The notes: generated from the sequence alone by a model not told the origin. Counted from the first letter of the stretch, positions 1 through 12,900 are shown. The stretch: DNA of 64,000 nt from Diprion similis (GCF_021155765.1 NC_060106.1:12860031-12924030); one strand, 5' to 3'. A program made the numbers and translations.

Positions 1-2074
1 TATCTCAGTTAATTACCTATTTTAGGGATTCTCAGATTTATTATGATTTATACTTGCTGGAACACTTAGATCCTGTTCCAGCTACTTACCGAGCGATTTA
101 AAACTTTGTTTTTTACAAGTTATTTAAAATAATCTTTTTTTCGTGTAGTTCAATTTTATCTTTGGAAACACTATTTTCACAGTAACTCAAAATATTGATT
201 TCCGATGATATACCGTGTAACATGCAAAGATTTAACCAATGTTAACTTTGCATATAAGTCTCCATTTGCCCCGGGGCAAAGACACTGTTACATTTTTCAC
301 CAGTCTAATATTTCATGTATGATGTATTTAGAGGAAATTAATAAAAATGTTCCTACAGTTGCGTTTTCTAAGTTCAGAAACGATCAACAACTCTTGCTCA
401 TTGGAAGACCAGTTCACCATGCAATTTTTGCTTCTTTTTCCTCTGAACAATCTCAATAATTCACACGTATTGGAAAGAAATTGTTTGGGTGAATTTCGAG
501 ATATAATTAAGCACATCCAGACACATAAATGCGTTTACTAATTTTTGCAGACAGTTCTTTTGGAAACCTTAAACCTATACTAATAAAAATCATACAAGTA
601 CGTGAGCAGATGGTTTATCAAAACAGAGCAAGGCTCATTTTACGTGCAACTGTCACGGCGTAGAATCATGCCAACTGCAAACACAGTACTGCATAATTAT
701 TCTTATGGTAGACGCGATATTATTAATGCAACTGAAAAATTTGATCTGCATTTTAAATTACTTACTACTAATAGGTACCTAAGTTGACTAGTTCATCAGA
801 TTATTTTATTAGCTAATAATACCGCTCAGGTACAACGTACCACTGTATTAAAAAAATGTATAATCCTGGATATCGGTAACAAAAAGAAGGCTGTAACCAA
901 ATAGTAATTGTACACGCAAAGTAATTGTGAATATATTAGTTATATTGGTTTCTGTTTTATACTTCTTAATGCTTATCGCCACATTGGAGAACTTGTTTGC
1001 CGAAAAATTCGATCTGCGATCCTGTTTCTCGAAACTTAGGTCACACAGGGCTACCAGTTGAAAAATTGTATAACAAACGTGGTAGCGAGTAAATGTAAGC
1101 GTGTGAGCATTTCTAGCTTCCTATAGAATATCGAAAAACAAACATAAATATGTATCTGCACCACTGTACCACAGTACGAATATGTTTATATGGAGTGGTA
1201 AATTTGTAAAGTGAGTGTACATACATACATTATAAAAAGCATAAGTAAGAATGGGTTTTACCATTTTAAAATCGCATAAAAACGTGGAGGTGGTAAACTG
1301 AAGAGCGAGAGGAAAACGAGGATGTATTAAGTATACAATTAAGATACAAAATAATTAACAAACATTACTCAACCAACAGGTAGAGGATAAAGAAAGGTGT
1401 GTAGGTATTGAATATACAGCTATGAACTGGGGAAGCTGTTAATATTTTCGGTGTCGTCCTCTGAGTCCGCTGTATTTCTTAGGGAATTATTCATAACAGG
1501 TTTTTTAAGCGTACTGTAAGCTTGACAATTTGTTCAAGACTTACCAGATTATCAGTGAAAATAGTCAGTAATTATTCTACTGACAATACGATACAACTTT
1601 TCTTCCGAATGACTCCATCTTGAACGTACCAACAGAAACTGTGGAGCCCAGACCCAAGCATACAAAACTGAGAATCGGAGTCGACTGGATGTGGAAATAT
1701 ATATATACAGACTGACCACCGTCGACGCTCATACAGCTGATCTACTGTATCGACTTCAGTGCGCAGCCGGTAAAGAAGAGTCTGCAGAGTTCACGCTGAT
1801 TTTCGAGATGCATGCGACGTTGCATGGCGGCTTATTACAGCGCACTGTGAAGCTTATGGAACTTGCAAACGAAACTGTTCACAGCACTGATCTTTGATTT
1901 TTTCAATTACGAAATTATCTAATTATAATAACATCCCGATTACGGAAATAATAATGAATATACAATGAGCCACAAGTGCATTTTCGCGATACAAATTTGA
2001 GTCTAGCTCATAATTTGTCCGGAATTGTTCGTAGGACGCTTAGAGCATATACAATTATCTTCACAAATCTATCT
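1..2074. other. Left flank, no recognised gene
   Basis: This AT-rich stretch precedes Syf2. It holds short open frames only. A 205-459 frame (+) starts with ATG but has no motif I recognise. A short frame at 1420-1533 (-) ends in an acidic, serine-rich tail and could be a last exon; it is listed separately. The rest looks like spacer or UTR of a gene outside the window. Confidence 0.5.
1420..1533 (-). CDS. Possible terminal exon of an unknown gene
   Basis: The minus strand is open for 37 codons and ends at a TAG at 1420-1422. Its last residues read SEDDTENINSFPSS, a hydrophilic acidic tail typical of a protein C-terminus. A possible 3' splice acceptor (CTTACAG) lies inside the frame. I found no matching upstream exon. 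A donor-like GTAAGT near 1540 is too close to be its partner, because the intron would be only about 30 bp. The gene is not recognised and the frame could be chance. Confidence 0.15.
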   Translation of the reverse strand, partial: TNCQAYSTLKKPVMNNSLRNTADSEDDTENINSFPSS

Positions 2075-2090
2075 CCTGTCAGAGGGCGCT
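2075..2090 (+). promoter_or_regulatory. CTCF-like motif upstream of Syf2
   Basis: The bases CCTGTCAGAGGGCGCT closely resemble the conserved core of the CTCF binding consensus (CAGAGGGCGC type). The site lies about 140 bp before the Syf2 start codon, where a promoter is expected. Binding is inferred only. Confidence 0.35.
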
Positions 2091-2227
2091 ATCGACTGAG
2101 GAAGTGGTAAGATAATATAGAGTTTTATGACGCAAAGAGTATAGGAATGCGGGCTGTGGGTTGAGAGATTTCTCAATTGACAAACAATCGAAATAATATT
2201 GTAATTAAGTTTATCGTGATAAAGAGA

Positions 2228-2317
2228 ATGGCAGACGACGCTGGTACAAGTTCGCAATCATTTGCGGATAAACAGGCCGAGCGTATGAAGCGGCTGAGAG
2301 AACTGCACACAAAAAGG
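2228..2317 (+). CDS. Syf2: Syf2 coding exon 1
   Basis: This exon encodes residues 1-30, beginning [12 protein letters not shown] and ending ELHTKR. The donor GTATTC follows directly in phase 0. The upstream sequence has no TATA box. Confidence 0.85.
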
Positions 2318-3395
2318 GTATTCTATTTGGCATTTCATGTCGTATTCTAACCTAGTTTGTAAACATACGAATAATGTATAGCATACATTTACGTAGTAAA
2401 CAGTGTACGTCGTATCCTGGTTTTTATACAGCCTCACTAATTGTGGAAAGTTCGGTAAAGGCTTAGACTGTTAAATTTGTAAAATGAATAGCACACATTT
2501 ATGTTGTTTCACCTCCTCACGTAACGTAACCATTATTACAGAATGAAGCCCGGCAACAAAATCATAAAGAAGTTGTCGAAGAAGACAAAAGAAACAAGTT
2601 ACCGTCCAATTGGGAAGCTCGTAAGCGTCAGGCAGATTGGATCATGAAAGATGAAGAAGCGAGAAAGGAAGCACAGGCCAGTGTAAGGGGAAATAACTCA
2701 CCTTTATCTACCACCTTGTATTATATTTTTCATCAGCAATGTTTTTCTGTAAGATTATTGTCTAACATAATTGCCGACCATGTTTTCAGGGAAAAGACTA
2801 CGACAGAGTGAAGCTATTGCAAATAGATGCAACAGAAGCTGAGCGCCTGGCTCGTAAACGCAAAAAGAAAAATCCAGATCCTGGATTTGCAGATTTCGAA
2901 CAGGCGACCGTCCGACAATATAACCGATTGGTCAAAGGTATTAAACCTAATATGGAAAACTATGAAGCAGCTAAGGAAAAGCTCGGCGCTGCATTTTATG
3001 GTGATAGGAATACAATTCTCCAAGGACTCCACGAAGACAAGAAGGATGCCGTTGATAGATTGGTCGAAGATGTGGAAAAACAGTTAGTCAATTTTTTAAT
3101 CAATGCTTTTATTTTCGCTCTCAATATGTGTGACGAAAATTTTTTAAATATTGATATTAATTATTTGGTAAAAGTTTTAAAATAAATTTTTATGGCCCCG
3201 AATGCTTTATTTTCATTTTATTGTTTTAGAATTGCCAAACGTGATAAATACAGTCGCCGTAGAATGCACAACGACGATGCAGATATCGACTACATCAACG
3301 AAAGGAATGCCAAATTCAATCAAAAATTGGAACGGTTTTATGGAGAACACACTCGTGAAACTAAACTCAACTTGGAACGTGGTACAGCGATTTAG
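2228..3395 (+). CDS. Syf2: Pre-mRNA-splicing factor Syf2
   Basis: Four coding exons join to a protein of about 229 residues: 2228-2317, 2542-2682, 2790-3082 and 3230-3395. Phases are 0, 0 and 2, and every intron is GT-AG and short. Human SYF2 has 243 residues, so length agrees. The protein is charged and helical. Its C-terminal third carries the family hallmark KRDKYSRRR, then [16 protein letters not shown], a Phe-Tyr-Gly turn, and the end NLERGTAI. The middle has [26 protein letters not shown], another conserved block. Syf2 is a component of the Prp19-associated (NTC) spliceosome in the nucleus. The ATG at 2228 is chosen because it opens the frame that splices in phase to exon 2. The gene converges on TAB2. 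No oddities were seen. Confidence 0.96.
2542..2682 (+). CDS. Syf2: Syf2 coding exon 2
   Basis: This exon encodes residues 31-77. It contains the conserved [14 protein letters not shown] block, which aligns with SYF2 orthologues. It is flanked by ATTACAG and GTAAGG. Confidence 0.93.
2790..3082 (+). CDS. Syf2: Syf2 coding exon 3
   Basis: This exon encodes residues 78-174 plus two bases of the next codon. It starts [10 protein letters not shown] and ends DVEKQ across the junction. The acceptor is TTTTCAG and the donor GTTAGT. The frame also reads through into the AT-rich intron for about 34 codons; that extension is intronic. Confidence 0.93.
3230..3395 (+). CDS. Syf2: Syf2 coding exon 4 with stop
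   Basis: This exon starts [11 protein letters not shown] and ends with TAG at 3393-3395. It encodes the most conserved part of the family. The acceptor is TTGTTTTAG. Confidence 0.95.
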
Positions 3396-6300
3396 TGACT
3401 TATCATTCTGTGCCTACAAATTTTTAATTCACCTCTATTGGTGATCAGTTCGATTCTATGCCACCACTTTATTAGCCACGGCAAGCATTACTCGTATCTC
3501 GTAAAGAATTTTTATTATAGGTCCATAGAAATTTTGTAGAATAATAGACACATGGATAACACACTAATTAGTAGACGTTACTAATTGTATAAGATCGACC
3601 CATCTCTAAATTTATTTTATATTATTTTTCGCTAATTTTGATTTCTTTCCGTAATCAACTTTCGCGCTACCTCGCGACTCATTTACTATTTAAATAAGTA
3701 TCACTAGGAACTTCTCCCCAGCTACGCAATATTTTATACGGTACTGCGGTGGCGCAGTACAGTGTTTCAATTTATTATTACGCAATCCGTTAGAAACTTG
3801 ATAAAAAAAATCCTATGCAGATCGGCGATATTCTTGTTTCGGTAGCAAGAAAATCCTATAACAAATTGCAACTGGCCCAGCTAATTTTCACAAAATTAAT
3901 TCAATTTAGGAAGAGGATCCCAAACTGCGCAAAGTCTAGCGCGTGGCGATTCGTGCAATATTTATTGTTATTGTACAATAAAAAAGATTAATCTGGACGT
4001 TTGCGTGAATAAAATCAAGTTCAGAATCGGTAGTATTGGTTTGAAGATAACAATAATAATGGTTGAACAGTTGAATGTAAAATACATATTTCTCATTTTG
4101 AATAAAAAATTAAATTAATTTACATTATTACAATATTCACATTTTTATTTCAGTCACTTAAATTCCTATAATTATTTTTATCATTATTATATTATATATT
4201 TATTTTCTTTTAAATATAAATAAATTAATTAATCATTTGGATATATATGTATACATGCCAAGGTATGTATACACATATACTTGAACATATGTAGACAGTT
4301 TTCAGTTCTCTAGTTCGGTTCACATCATACCACCCAGTTGTGCACTGTTCCTAGGGAAAAAAAATGTCTCGTTCAAATATTACGTTTTCAAAATACAACA
4401 TGACTAGTGATGAGAATTGCTATTTTTAACATTCAGTCATAGACAGATGACGTGTAGTTTACAGCAGGCAAAAGTGAAAACACTATCCGAACTTTAATTC
4501 TCGCATTCGCAAGTGCGAAACATTTGGTAATCGATTTCCCTAGCCCATTATCGCTTGAATATTGAAACTAATTTTCTATCATTGTTGAAATACTCACGTC
4601 TTGGTGAAAAATTGTGGTGATGTGTCACTCGTATGTGAATATCTTGCGTTTCACCTATACATGAAAAGTCAACTTTCATTACAATATTCCAAATGCAGTA
4701 TAGCCTGATGACATTACATCTGCTTTTTAATTTATCTAAATTGCAATCTTTTTGTCCTCCGATAGCAAGGCTTGATTTCTGCGTTCCAAATAGGACGATA
4801 AATTTTTTTCCATTACGAAAAATGAAATGTAAAAATAGACTTGGACAAAAAAAAAGTTTTTAAATAATGGGAATCAGAATATAATAAATGTCTATTCGGA
4901 TTCACATTCTTGTGAAGTTACAAAGAAACTTACCTCGTTCCCCTTGTAAGAATAATAATGCACAGGTATGATCAAACTTCTTGCTGTTAGTTTCTTTTCT
5001 TGCTTTCAAACAATGTGTAAAATGAAGCCAATATACATGGTAATTAGTCGCTTTATTTGCATTTAATGCAAGACACACATCGAATTCAGATAAAACTTTC
5101 AAAATACAATTATTAGAAAAAACATATGCATGGTAGTTAATATTATGACAGTAGATCACATCATACGCAAGTCTTCGATAACGAATTATTTTGTGTGAGG
5201 ATGAGCCTGCCCCTGTGTATATCTCGAAGAACAAAAATCTATACATTTGATCAAGGTTTCATAAAGCTTTCATAATAACTGCATGAAAAAATATTTGTAC
5301 ATGAAGCTTATTAAAATTTCTTTTCTTTGTTGTGGGGATGGAGATAAAAACAAAACATGAAAAAATACAAAATTTGGTTAAGTATTCAAACCGATTGAAT
5401 TGCTGGACGCGGTTTTCCGTTATTATTACTATAATCCAACGAGGCCAGAAATGGACTGGCAATAAACGATAAGTGCTATTGTCGTACAAACCATCGACTC
5501 GATCCGAAAACTTGGCGGAACTTATTCACATTAACTAGTGACTACATTGGATTTTATTTTCTACAACGATCTTGTTAACCTTTCAATATACTTCATAAAA
5601 TATAACAATTTAACTGTAGAAATACACGTCGCATGTATAACGTTATACGCGCGAATTGGAAAGTAAACGTGCGCGTATGAATTACGGAATGCGTGTACAT
5701 ACATTTAATAACTGATTGAATAATTCAATTTCAATCTTTTATATTTACATGATGTATAGAAATCTTCAACATGAAGCGATTGTGTATTCAATTTTAATGT
5801 AACGTAATTGAATTATTTATTTATGCGTTACGCTTTTAAAGTAGGTTTATTTATTATGTGATGTATTGCACTTGTCACGCTATATATTATCAATAAAAAT
5901 ATGTGTATATATATATACACTTAGGTAATGTTTATACATGAGCAATTGTTAATCCATCAAACTGCATTCAACACTCGACACTTTACTTGCAACAGTTGTT
6001 TGTTTTTGGGTTCATGCAGCGAAGTTTCAGCTCCGGTGACCCACGATTGATACTTGATATTTCTCAAAAGTTAAAAATAAAAACCATTGTAACACAGAAT
6101 TCTAGAATCCCACAGACTTTAGAGCTAGTAAGTTAAAAGGGAATTGTCAAATTATAACTAAAAAAAAAAAAAAAAAAATCCTACAATTTTGTATTACGTT
6201 CACCGTCGTCTAAAAAAACTTCTAACGCGTTTCGTACAGTTTAGTTAACTCGGTCGTGCGAAAATTTATTCAGTATTAATATCGAACGAAAAGATCTCCG

Positions 6301-6402
6301 GTGAAAGTACTGAGTCGTGAATGACTGGCTGAAAAATACCGTAAATATCTAATCAAACCCAAAAGGGTAAAGATCAAGTGCGGTTTGATCGGCACCAGCG
6401 AT
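3396..6402. other. Facing 3' flanks of Syf2 and TAB2
   Basis: No coding exon was recognised here. AATAAA at 3977-3982 is a plausible poly(A) signal for Syf2. On the minus strand, AATAAA (plus TTTATT at 6265-6270) lies 130 bp after the TAB2 stop, and others lie near 5815. The open frame at 4902-5246 (-) has no domain and is probably chance or 3'UTR. The block is very AT-rich, with TATATA runs near 4240 and 5910. Confidence 0.6.
6265..6270 (-). terminator. Candidate TAB2 poly(A) signal
   Basis: A minus-strand AATAAA lies 133 bp after the TAB2 stop codon, the first canonical hexamer met. Other hexamers further on may give longer 3'UTRs. Confidence 0.35.
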
Positions 6403-6773
6403 TCACCGTTCCTGAGTCAGCGGGGCCGTCTTCGAGGTCTGGTCATCACGTTTTTGGGTGGGACCAGAGTTGAAAAGTGGCCTCAAGCTCTCAACGGGCA
6501 CCAAACACTTTAGACTAGCCGTACCTGAACTGTGGCTGGGCAAACGCGGCATATCGCACTGTTCGCACTTGTCCATAAGCGGATGGTTGTCGAAGGTACA
6601 CATCCCGCAGACCCACGAGGGTCCGTCGCGTTCCTCCCGGTCCCCGGACGGGATCCAGGCTGGAGGTCGAGAGGGCAGAGGCGGTGGCCTCGGGTTCGTT
6701 CCAGCGAAGGGTACGAACGGCTGCCCTGTGTAGATGCTTTGATAGAACTCTTCGTTTGTCTCTCCCAGAGGCA
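6403..6773 (-). CDS. Tab2: TAB2 coding exon 7 (NZF zinc finger, stop)
   Basis: This exon encodes residues 445-567. It reads VPLGETNEEFYQSIY, a proline-rich linker, then the finger with spacing W-X-C-X2-C-X3-N-X6-C-X2-C. After CDMPR come about 46 residues of low-complexity tail ending APLTQER. A GTACGG donor-like site right after the finger (CAG|GTACGG) might give an isoform with a shorter or different end. Confidence 0.88.
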
Positions 6774-6952
6774 CTGCGAGTAACGTGGCCAAAACGTGAT
6801 TCGAGCTTTTTTCTTTTCTTTTTTAACAGGCAATTATGTCGTACTTCGTACACAATAAAACTCTTACGAGGAAACTATCCCAGGTCGATCTCTCCGATTT
6901 TGTTTCTTCTGTGATATGTTACAGTAGACTAAAATCTGAAGCACCGTGTCTT

Positions 6953-6986
<34 letters not shown>

Positions 6987-9900
6987 CTGCCATCAAACAC
7001 TGTAAGGCGGTAAAACCACCCCTCAAAGTAAGGCATGTCAAGGGGTGATTTGGCAATTTCATTAACAAGAACATAATATTTTTTATAACAGTCCAGCTGG
7101 AAAAGTTTTCTCATCATGTGAAATGAAGAATGTAATTTTCGCAATTAAAAAAATAATCAAAAAAATGAGATAAAAAAAAATACGCGTTGCCTTAGTTATT
7201 AGTCTACTATAACGTGTTGCAAAAGAAATCAAATCGGAGATATCGACCTGGGATACCTTCCCGGTTAGAATTATTTCGCTGCTTACCTGCCGGGTCTGAC
7301 GTTTGGTCGACTTCGCTAGCCATTCTGTCGCATTCAACTTGGAGTTGGTAAATTTCGCTTCGAAGTTTGCTCTCCAGCTCCTGCAAATTGATCAACAATA
7401 ATATCGGTGCAGAGTTGGATAATAAACGGTTAACGAAATTAGAAGAGGATCAGAAATTTTTTTTAATAAACCGTAACGGTTGAATCGTGACCGAATAATT
7501 TATACCTGCGGGGGCGTAGCGGCGTTGAACGGTCTTGCCAAACATTTCAGCTCTCGTTTCATGGCGTCCAGTTTTCCTTTTTCCGCTCGCAATTCCTTAG
7601 CGAGACGATTTCTTCTCACCATCTGCTCAGCGACCAGTTGCTTTTGATGATCCGCCACTGTAAAGCCAATACGAAGAATAATGCTTAAGCTATATTAATT
7701 ATTCATCCATTTTACGAGTAGGTAATAATTTCGCGGTTCCACATCTGCGCGAGAAATGAATGAAAAATTTACAAAGTCAAATTGGAAATATTATTGCAAT
7801 TCTTACGAGGATATGCCTCATGTCTTTCGAATCGGTGTTCCATCACGAAAGAGTTGAAATGTAAACTCGGAAGATGAAAACGAACAATAACGCCCACTGC
7901 CGTGTTTCGACTGGACGCTACTCGGAAAACTAAAAGCAATTATTGCAAATCGTCTTTTGTATCGTCCAATGATTTTCCGTATTGGACTCGTATATTGATT
8001 ACGAAACTGTCACGTGATTCTTCGGCCTTATCTGTCGGCTGATAAGCCGTAACGCGAGGTGGAATCACATTTCAATAACAAAAAGTAAATTTTTCAGTTT
8101 GGAAAAAATCAATTTGAAGTTTTGTAGATAAATTTGTTTCAAGATTTAATAGATTTTCAAATTTTTATCGGAATTTTTTCATCTATACATTCTTTTTCTC
8201 CGACACTCCGAAACGGAAATAATTCACGCCAATTTATCTCCTCTGTGTGTATATTTCTCAAAGTTTGGGAATGTGAAATACATAGAATATTGTTCGACAC
8301 TTTGTAAGTAAGCTGATGACTAAAGTCGCGAATTGAACTTTGTCCAATGACCGATTGGCCGGCGGGACAAACATGCATAAGTGAAAATGTGCTAAATATA
8401 TCATTCAGGTAAAACGACCAGCTTTCGTCCACAAGTACAATCGAATCTCTATACATATGCATGAGTGTGTACATAGATAGAGAAGAAAGAGACTAGAAAT
8501 GCACGCTGCGACCACTTACGATGTCTGTCTGTCTGTTTGTCCGGCTTATCCGCGGGTGTATAATAACTCGCGGGAAAAACGCCAACAAGAAGAATCTATT
8601 TTAGCTATTGAACGGATAAACGCACGCCTAAACCGAATAGTAAACACAAGCCAATAAATTGGCGCGAAAATAGTAGGAACAGATTCCAACCGGATAGGTC
8701 GTAGGTGGAGGATGAAGAGGGAGCGACGAGGAGGGGCTAATTATACACATTTATAATCACCCGCCGCGACGGCCTCGCACCCCGCCTCCATTTGATTGTC
8801 AACGCTCTGCAGACGCACAAAATTAACCCAGACAGAGATTTTTCGAAAAAGGTTTACCTCCGTCCGTCGCGATACAGCCTCACCGATGGAAAACGGGACC
8901 AAGTTACGCGCCAGTTATGCATGCGCAAAAATACGCTGGAGCGCTGTTTGGAGATCGGATTGGGAAGAGCGCGAGAAAACTTGAATGGAGAAAAGGAAGT
9001 ATGTATTTGGTTTTTCTGACGTTCCTGCGTTTTAGTTTTATCGTCTTATTTTTATTTATTTTTTTATTTTTATTGAAATTCAGAATGCATGCGTCTGTAC
9101 TTGATCTGTTGGATCGATTGGACTCAAGTCTGCAGGGAATTTCGTTTTTTCATTGTATATATAATGTGCACAGATATGTCTGGTTTCTGTTTTCGGGTGC
9201 CTGCAGGTAGGAATGTTTTTTTGGAATAGATATGTATGCCAGGGTGTGCTTTGTTACGTGACTGACATAGAGTTATGTGTCTAGGAATGAATGGTGACGG
9301 AGATTAAAATAAAATCGTTATGTATACGGATCAGTGTTCTCTGCGTTGGCGGTTCCGGAAATTCTCAAATAGAGTGTAAATTTACATCATCGAAACTTTT
9401 CAAGGATAACAATAAACCGCGCGGATGATATCTCTCTCACTCTCTCTTTTTTTTAGAGGTCTGCACAGTGAAGTAATCGGAAAGTAAATTTATTATAAGA
9501 TTTACGACGACGAAGGTCTCCGTGTTTTCTTGCAAAGTAAAAACCTTAATGTTTGTTTGTTTGTTTGTTTGTTTGTTACCGTATCGAACTAGACAAACTG
9601 TACCATTTTCCTTGTGTCGGAAGGAATGTTCGCGAGATATGAAAAATGCAAGAATCATTTATCAGAAAAATATTTTTTGAGAAGAAAAAGATTTAAAAAA
9701 TGGTACAAGATATAGATACGAGAACGATCTTCCGCTTCAATCAACAATGCGGAAAAAGTAAAGTGATTCAGCCTTCGATTTCGCAATTACTCAAAGCTCG
9801 CGTATATACATGTAGCTAGTACCAGACCTCGAGATCTCGTCTAGAAGAAGCTTATACTAAATTGCATCGACGAAGGATATACAAGCGCGGTTGCAGAGGC

Positions 9901-12900
9901 AGAGATCTAGAGATCTAGAGAAGTCCGTATCACGTTCTGCACAGTGACCCGCACATTCATTCTCTCTGGGCGACGTTTTCTGCAAAGAGAAGAACTGAAA
10001 TAGCCGAAAAAGAATAGTCTACGGTATAACACACGTCATAATAGAGCCATCGACAAGCCTGTGCAAAGTCGTAAATTATTCCGACGACGCGTTTCGCAGG
10101 GTCGACGAATTCGTCGAGTCGTTGATAACCGGAAGGCGATATGCGACGATGAACGAACGGCGAAATCGTGTTTTCCCCGCTTCTGAATTCCTCCATGTTC
10201 GAGACGGTTTTAGCCCTAACGTATCGGGGGCCACCGGGTTGGATCCGAGTGCCAGACGGTCAGGTGGCCGACGACGGGGGCGACTCTGACGCTTTTCGAG
10301 CGCCCACCAGCCATCGTCATGTGGTATGCGTCGCTCCCACACTCCGGCTATGTATAGTCTCGCTCTCGGCCAGGAATTCATAAATATCACCGACACCGGC
10401 CCGTCGAGCATAGTTACTCCCGATACCTCGCCGCTGGCGCTATCACCCGGCCTATTCTACACCTGCAGGGATTAGGGAAGGCAGGTGTCGGCGGGCAAAT
10501 CGGGGGGAGTAAGAAATAATTATTGCGAGATTTTAGGCCATCCCCAAAAATCGGGGAGTGAAAAGGTTGGAAATAAATGGATGAAATTGGAATCGTCGGA
10601 ACTTACTTGAAAACTCGAGGTTCCTTTTTTTTGGACAACTGAAAGCGAAAAAAGAAAAAGAGAAGTACACGAAGGTTTGGATCTCACCTTTATTTACCGG
10701 CGATTGTAAGAAGTCGGCAACGGTCGTATTCGTCAAGATGGGAGGTGGGGGGTTGGCGTTCGGTGCGAAAGTAGAGGGCGAGGGCGAGGCGGGTGTCGTT
10801 GGAAGGCTCGTCGAGGGCGCGAGGCCCGCTGTCGTCGGAACGGAAGGTGTCGTCGGCGCGCTCACCGTTGTCGTGGGACGAGGCAGCTGGCTCGGTGGTC
10901 CGGCCGGAAGCCCTGTCGAAAAATTATCCATTAAAGAGTCTTGCAACCAAGAATGGGACCATACAGAAATACTACTCAATAACCTGAAAACCTTAAATCA
11001 AGTAAAATGAACATATTTTTGCTATCTAAATGAACCTCTACCCGGGGGTCGGTGGGGCGTCGAAGCCGGGGGAAGCAAGGTCGTGGGCCTGGTCGGACCC
11101 ATCGGGGGCCTTATCCTGGCGGCGGCCACGCTGCCGATGGCGCCGGGCCCGATGCTGATTTGGAGGCGACTCTGGAAGCCCCTCGGGTCGACGGAGGAGG
11201 TCGAGTAGGTGAGGCTGGAGCCGTGAGATCTGATGTTGATCGGAGGTTGGGGCTCGGAGGACGGGGGCCTCAGGGTAAGGCTGACGGAGGTGTAGCTCCG
11301 GGAGGTGTCGGTGAGGCCGTTCGTCAGTCCCCCGTTGTGGTCGGGTACGTGCCCGACGTAGTGAGGTCGGGGCTCTACCAGCAGGGCACTTCGTTTACAG
11401 GTACCGCCGACTGGTATCGTTCGAAAATCTGGACCAGGCGGTAGAAGAAAAGAATCGATTTAATCGACGGACCTGATATATTGCATTTCGATTGGTTAAG
11501 GATGAAACGTTAGGAGACATATGAAAAGGACTTTGAAAAAGAAAAATAAACTCTAGCAATCTTATTTGCGCCAATGATAGTCTCTGTACGAATGAAACAA
11601 CGTATCCTAAGCAAATTCAAATTTAAATGAGACAAAGCTAATTGATCTATTGATTTCATTGATCTATTTGATGAAAGGTTTCAAGATTAGAATGCTCAAA
11701 ATAATGATATATAATGATATGACGAATAACATGGCTTGAGATTTTTAATAAGTTTTATTCAACTCTCCAATTTTTGTTTCAGATCGCGGGTCTTGTTCAT
11801 CCTTAACTTGGGTCTTAAGAATGTATCACGTCTAGGTACAGTCCAGCCGTCAAATTGTCAGAATCAAGAAAGAGAGGTTTAGAATCAATAACTGACAAAA
11901 TATTAAGTTGCATTATAAAAATATTCCCTCGGTATACCGACAGAAAAGAATAATTTTTTTCTTCTAGATTAAGGGGACACTTTTACGACTTAGGTCGCAT
12001 TGATTGACGTGCGAGTTGCACTTGTTCAGTCTTTATTTCGTAATTCTTTCGCTTGAACGTTGTTTCGACTGGACGTCTGTAAGTAAACATGATTCATCCT
12101 TAACAAAATCCAAAACCAAAATTAACCTACACCCACACCAACAATAGCGCAGTTAGAAAATGATCGATATTTGTAAATCGAGTGGTGAAACCTGGAGGAG
12201 GTGATACGAAATCGCGTGGAATATGAATGAAAACTCGATGTCTATAATATTCTCGTTATTTCTTTGACATGTTAAATCGGTGTTATTCTAATAATTTTTA
12301 AAAGCTGCGGTTTACGCTGGCAGTAAAAACTGGAGATTATGTTTCCTAGTTCATATATTTTGAATTCAGATATTCTGAATTATGAACAATAACACAGTCC
12401 TGTAAATACATACGTATGTTTATTGCATGGGTGGGCGGTATTCACCTTACTCAATAGAAAGAAATATGGTTGAAAAATGATTGAAATATAATATGTACGC
12501 CCCGAGGTTGCTACCGTTTGTTCGTTCTCCGTCAATATTATTCCAGGCTGGTGTGCGGAAGAGAAATGATAAAATTCACAAATTGACTATAAATCCCTCC
12601 AGCGCCCACACGTCTGATAAAAATAAGTTAAATCGCGTTTAAAAACCTGCCCAAACACAGTAAGTACAACAATAATTCTCACCGTAAAGAAAGAAGAAAA
12701 AATTGGCAAAACGGATAAATTTTTCCACAAAAAAGTTAAACCTTGCAGTATTTTTCGCGCGTTTTCGGTCAAAGGCATCTTCCTTTAACCGAACGTGTCG
12801 CGTAATTGATTCATATTTTTCTTTCCTCTGTTCGTTAACGCAATTTAGATATTCGTACCGCGATTGCCAGCTGCAGGACTGCAGGCGACGTTGACGTTGA

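Noticed and set aside
1691-1897. 68-codon plus-strand frame and neighbouring 45-codon frame
   Set aside because: No conserved motif and no splice partners were found. It could be noncoding RNA or UTR.
3083-3185. Syf2 exon 3 reading into the intron
   Set aside because: The donor GTTAGT and the conserved junction VEKQ-IAKRDK show that this stretch is intron.
4902-5246. 114-codon minus-strand frame
   Set aside because: It lies in the TAB2 3' flank. No domain or splice support was seen.
11052-11444. 130-codon plus-strand Gly/Arg-rich open frame
   Set aside because: It is antisense to TAB2 exon 3, whose minus-strand frame has TAB2-like sequence and in-phase splice sites.
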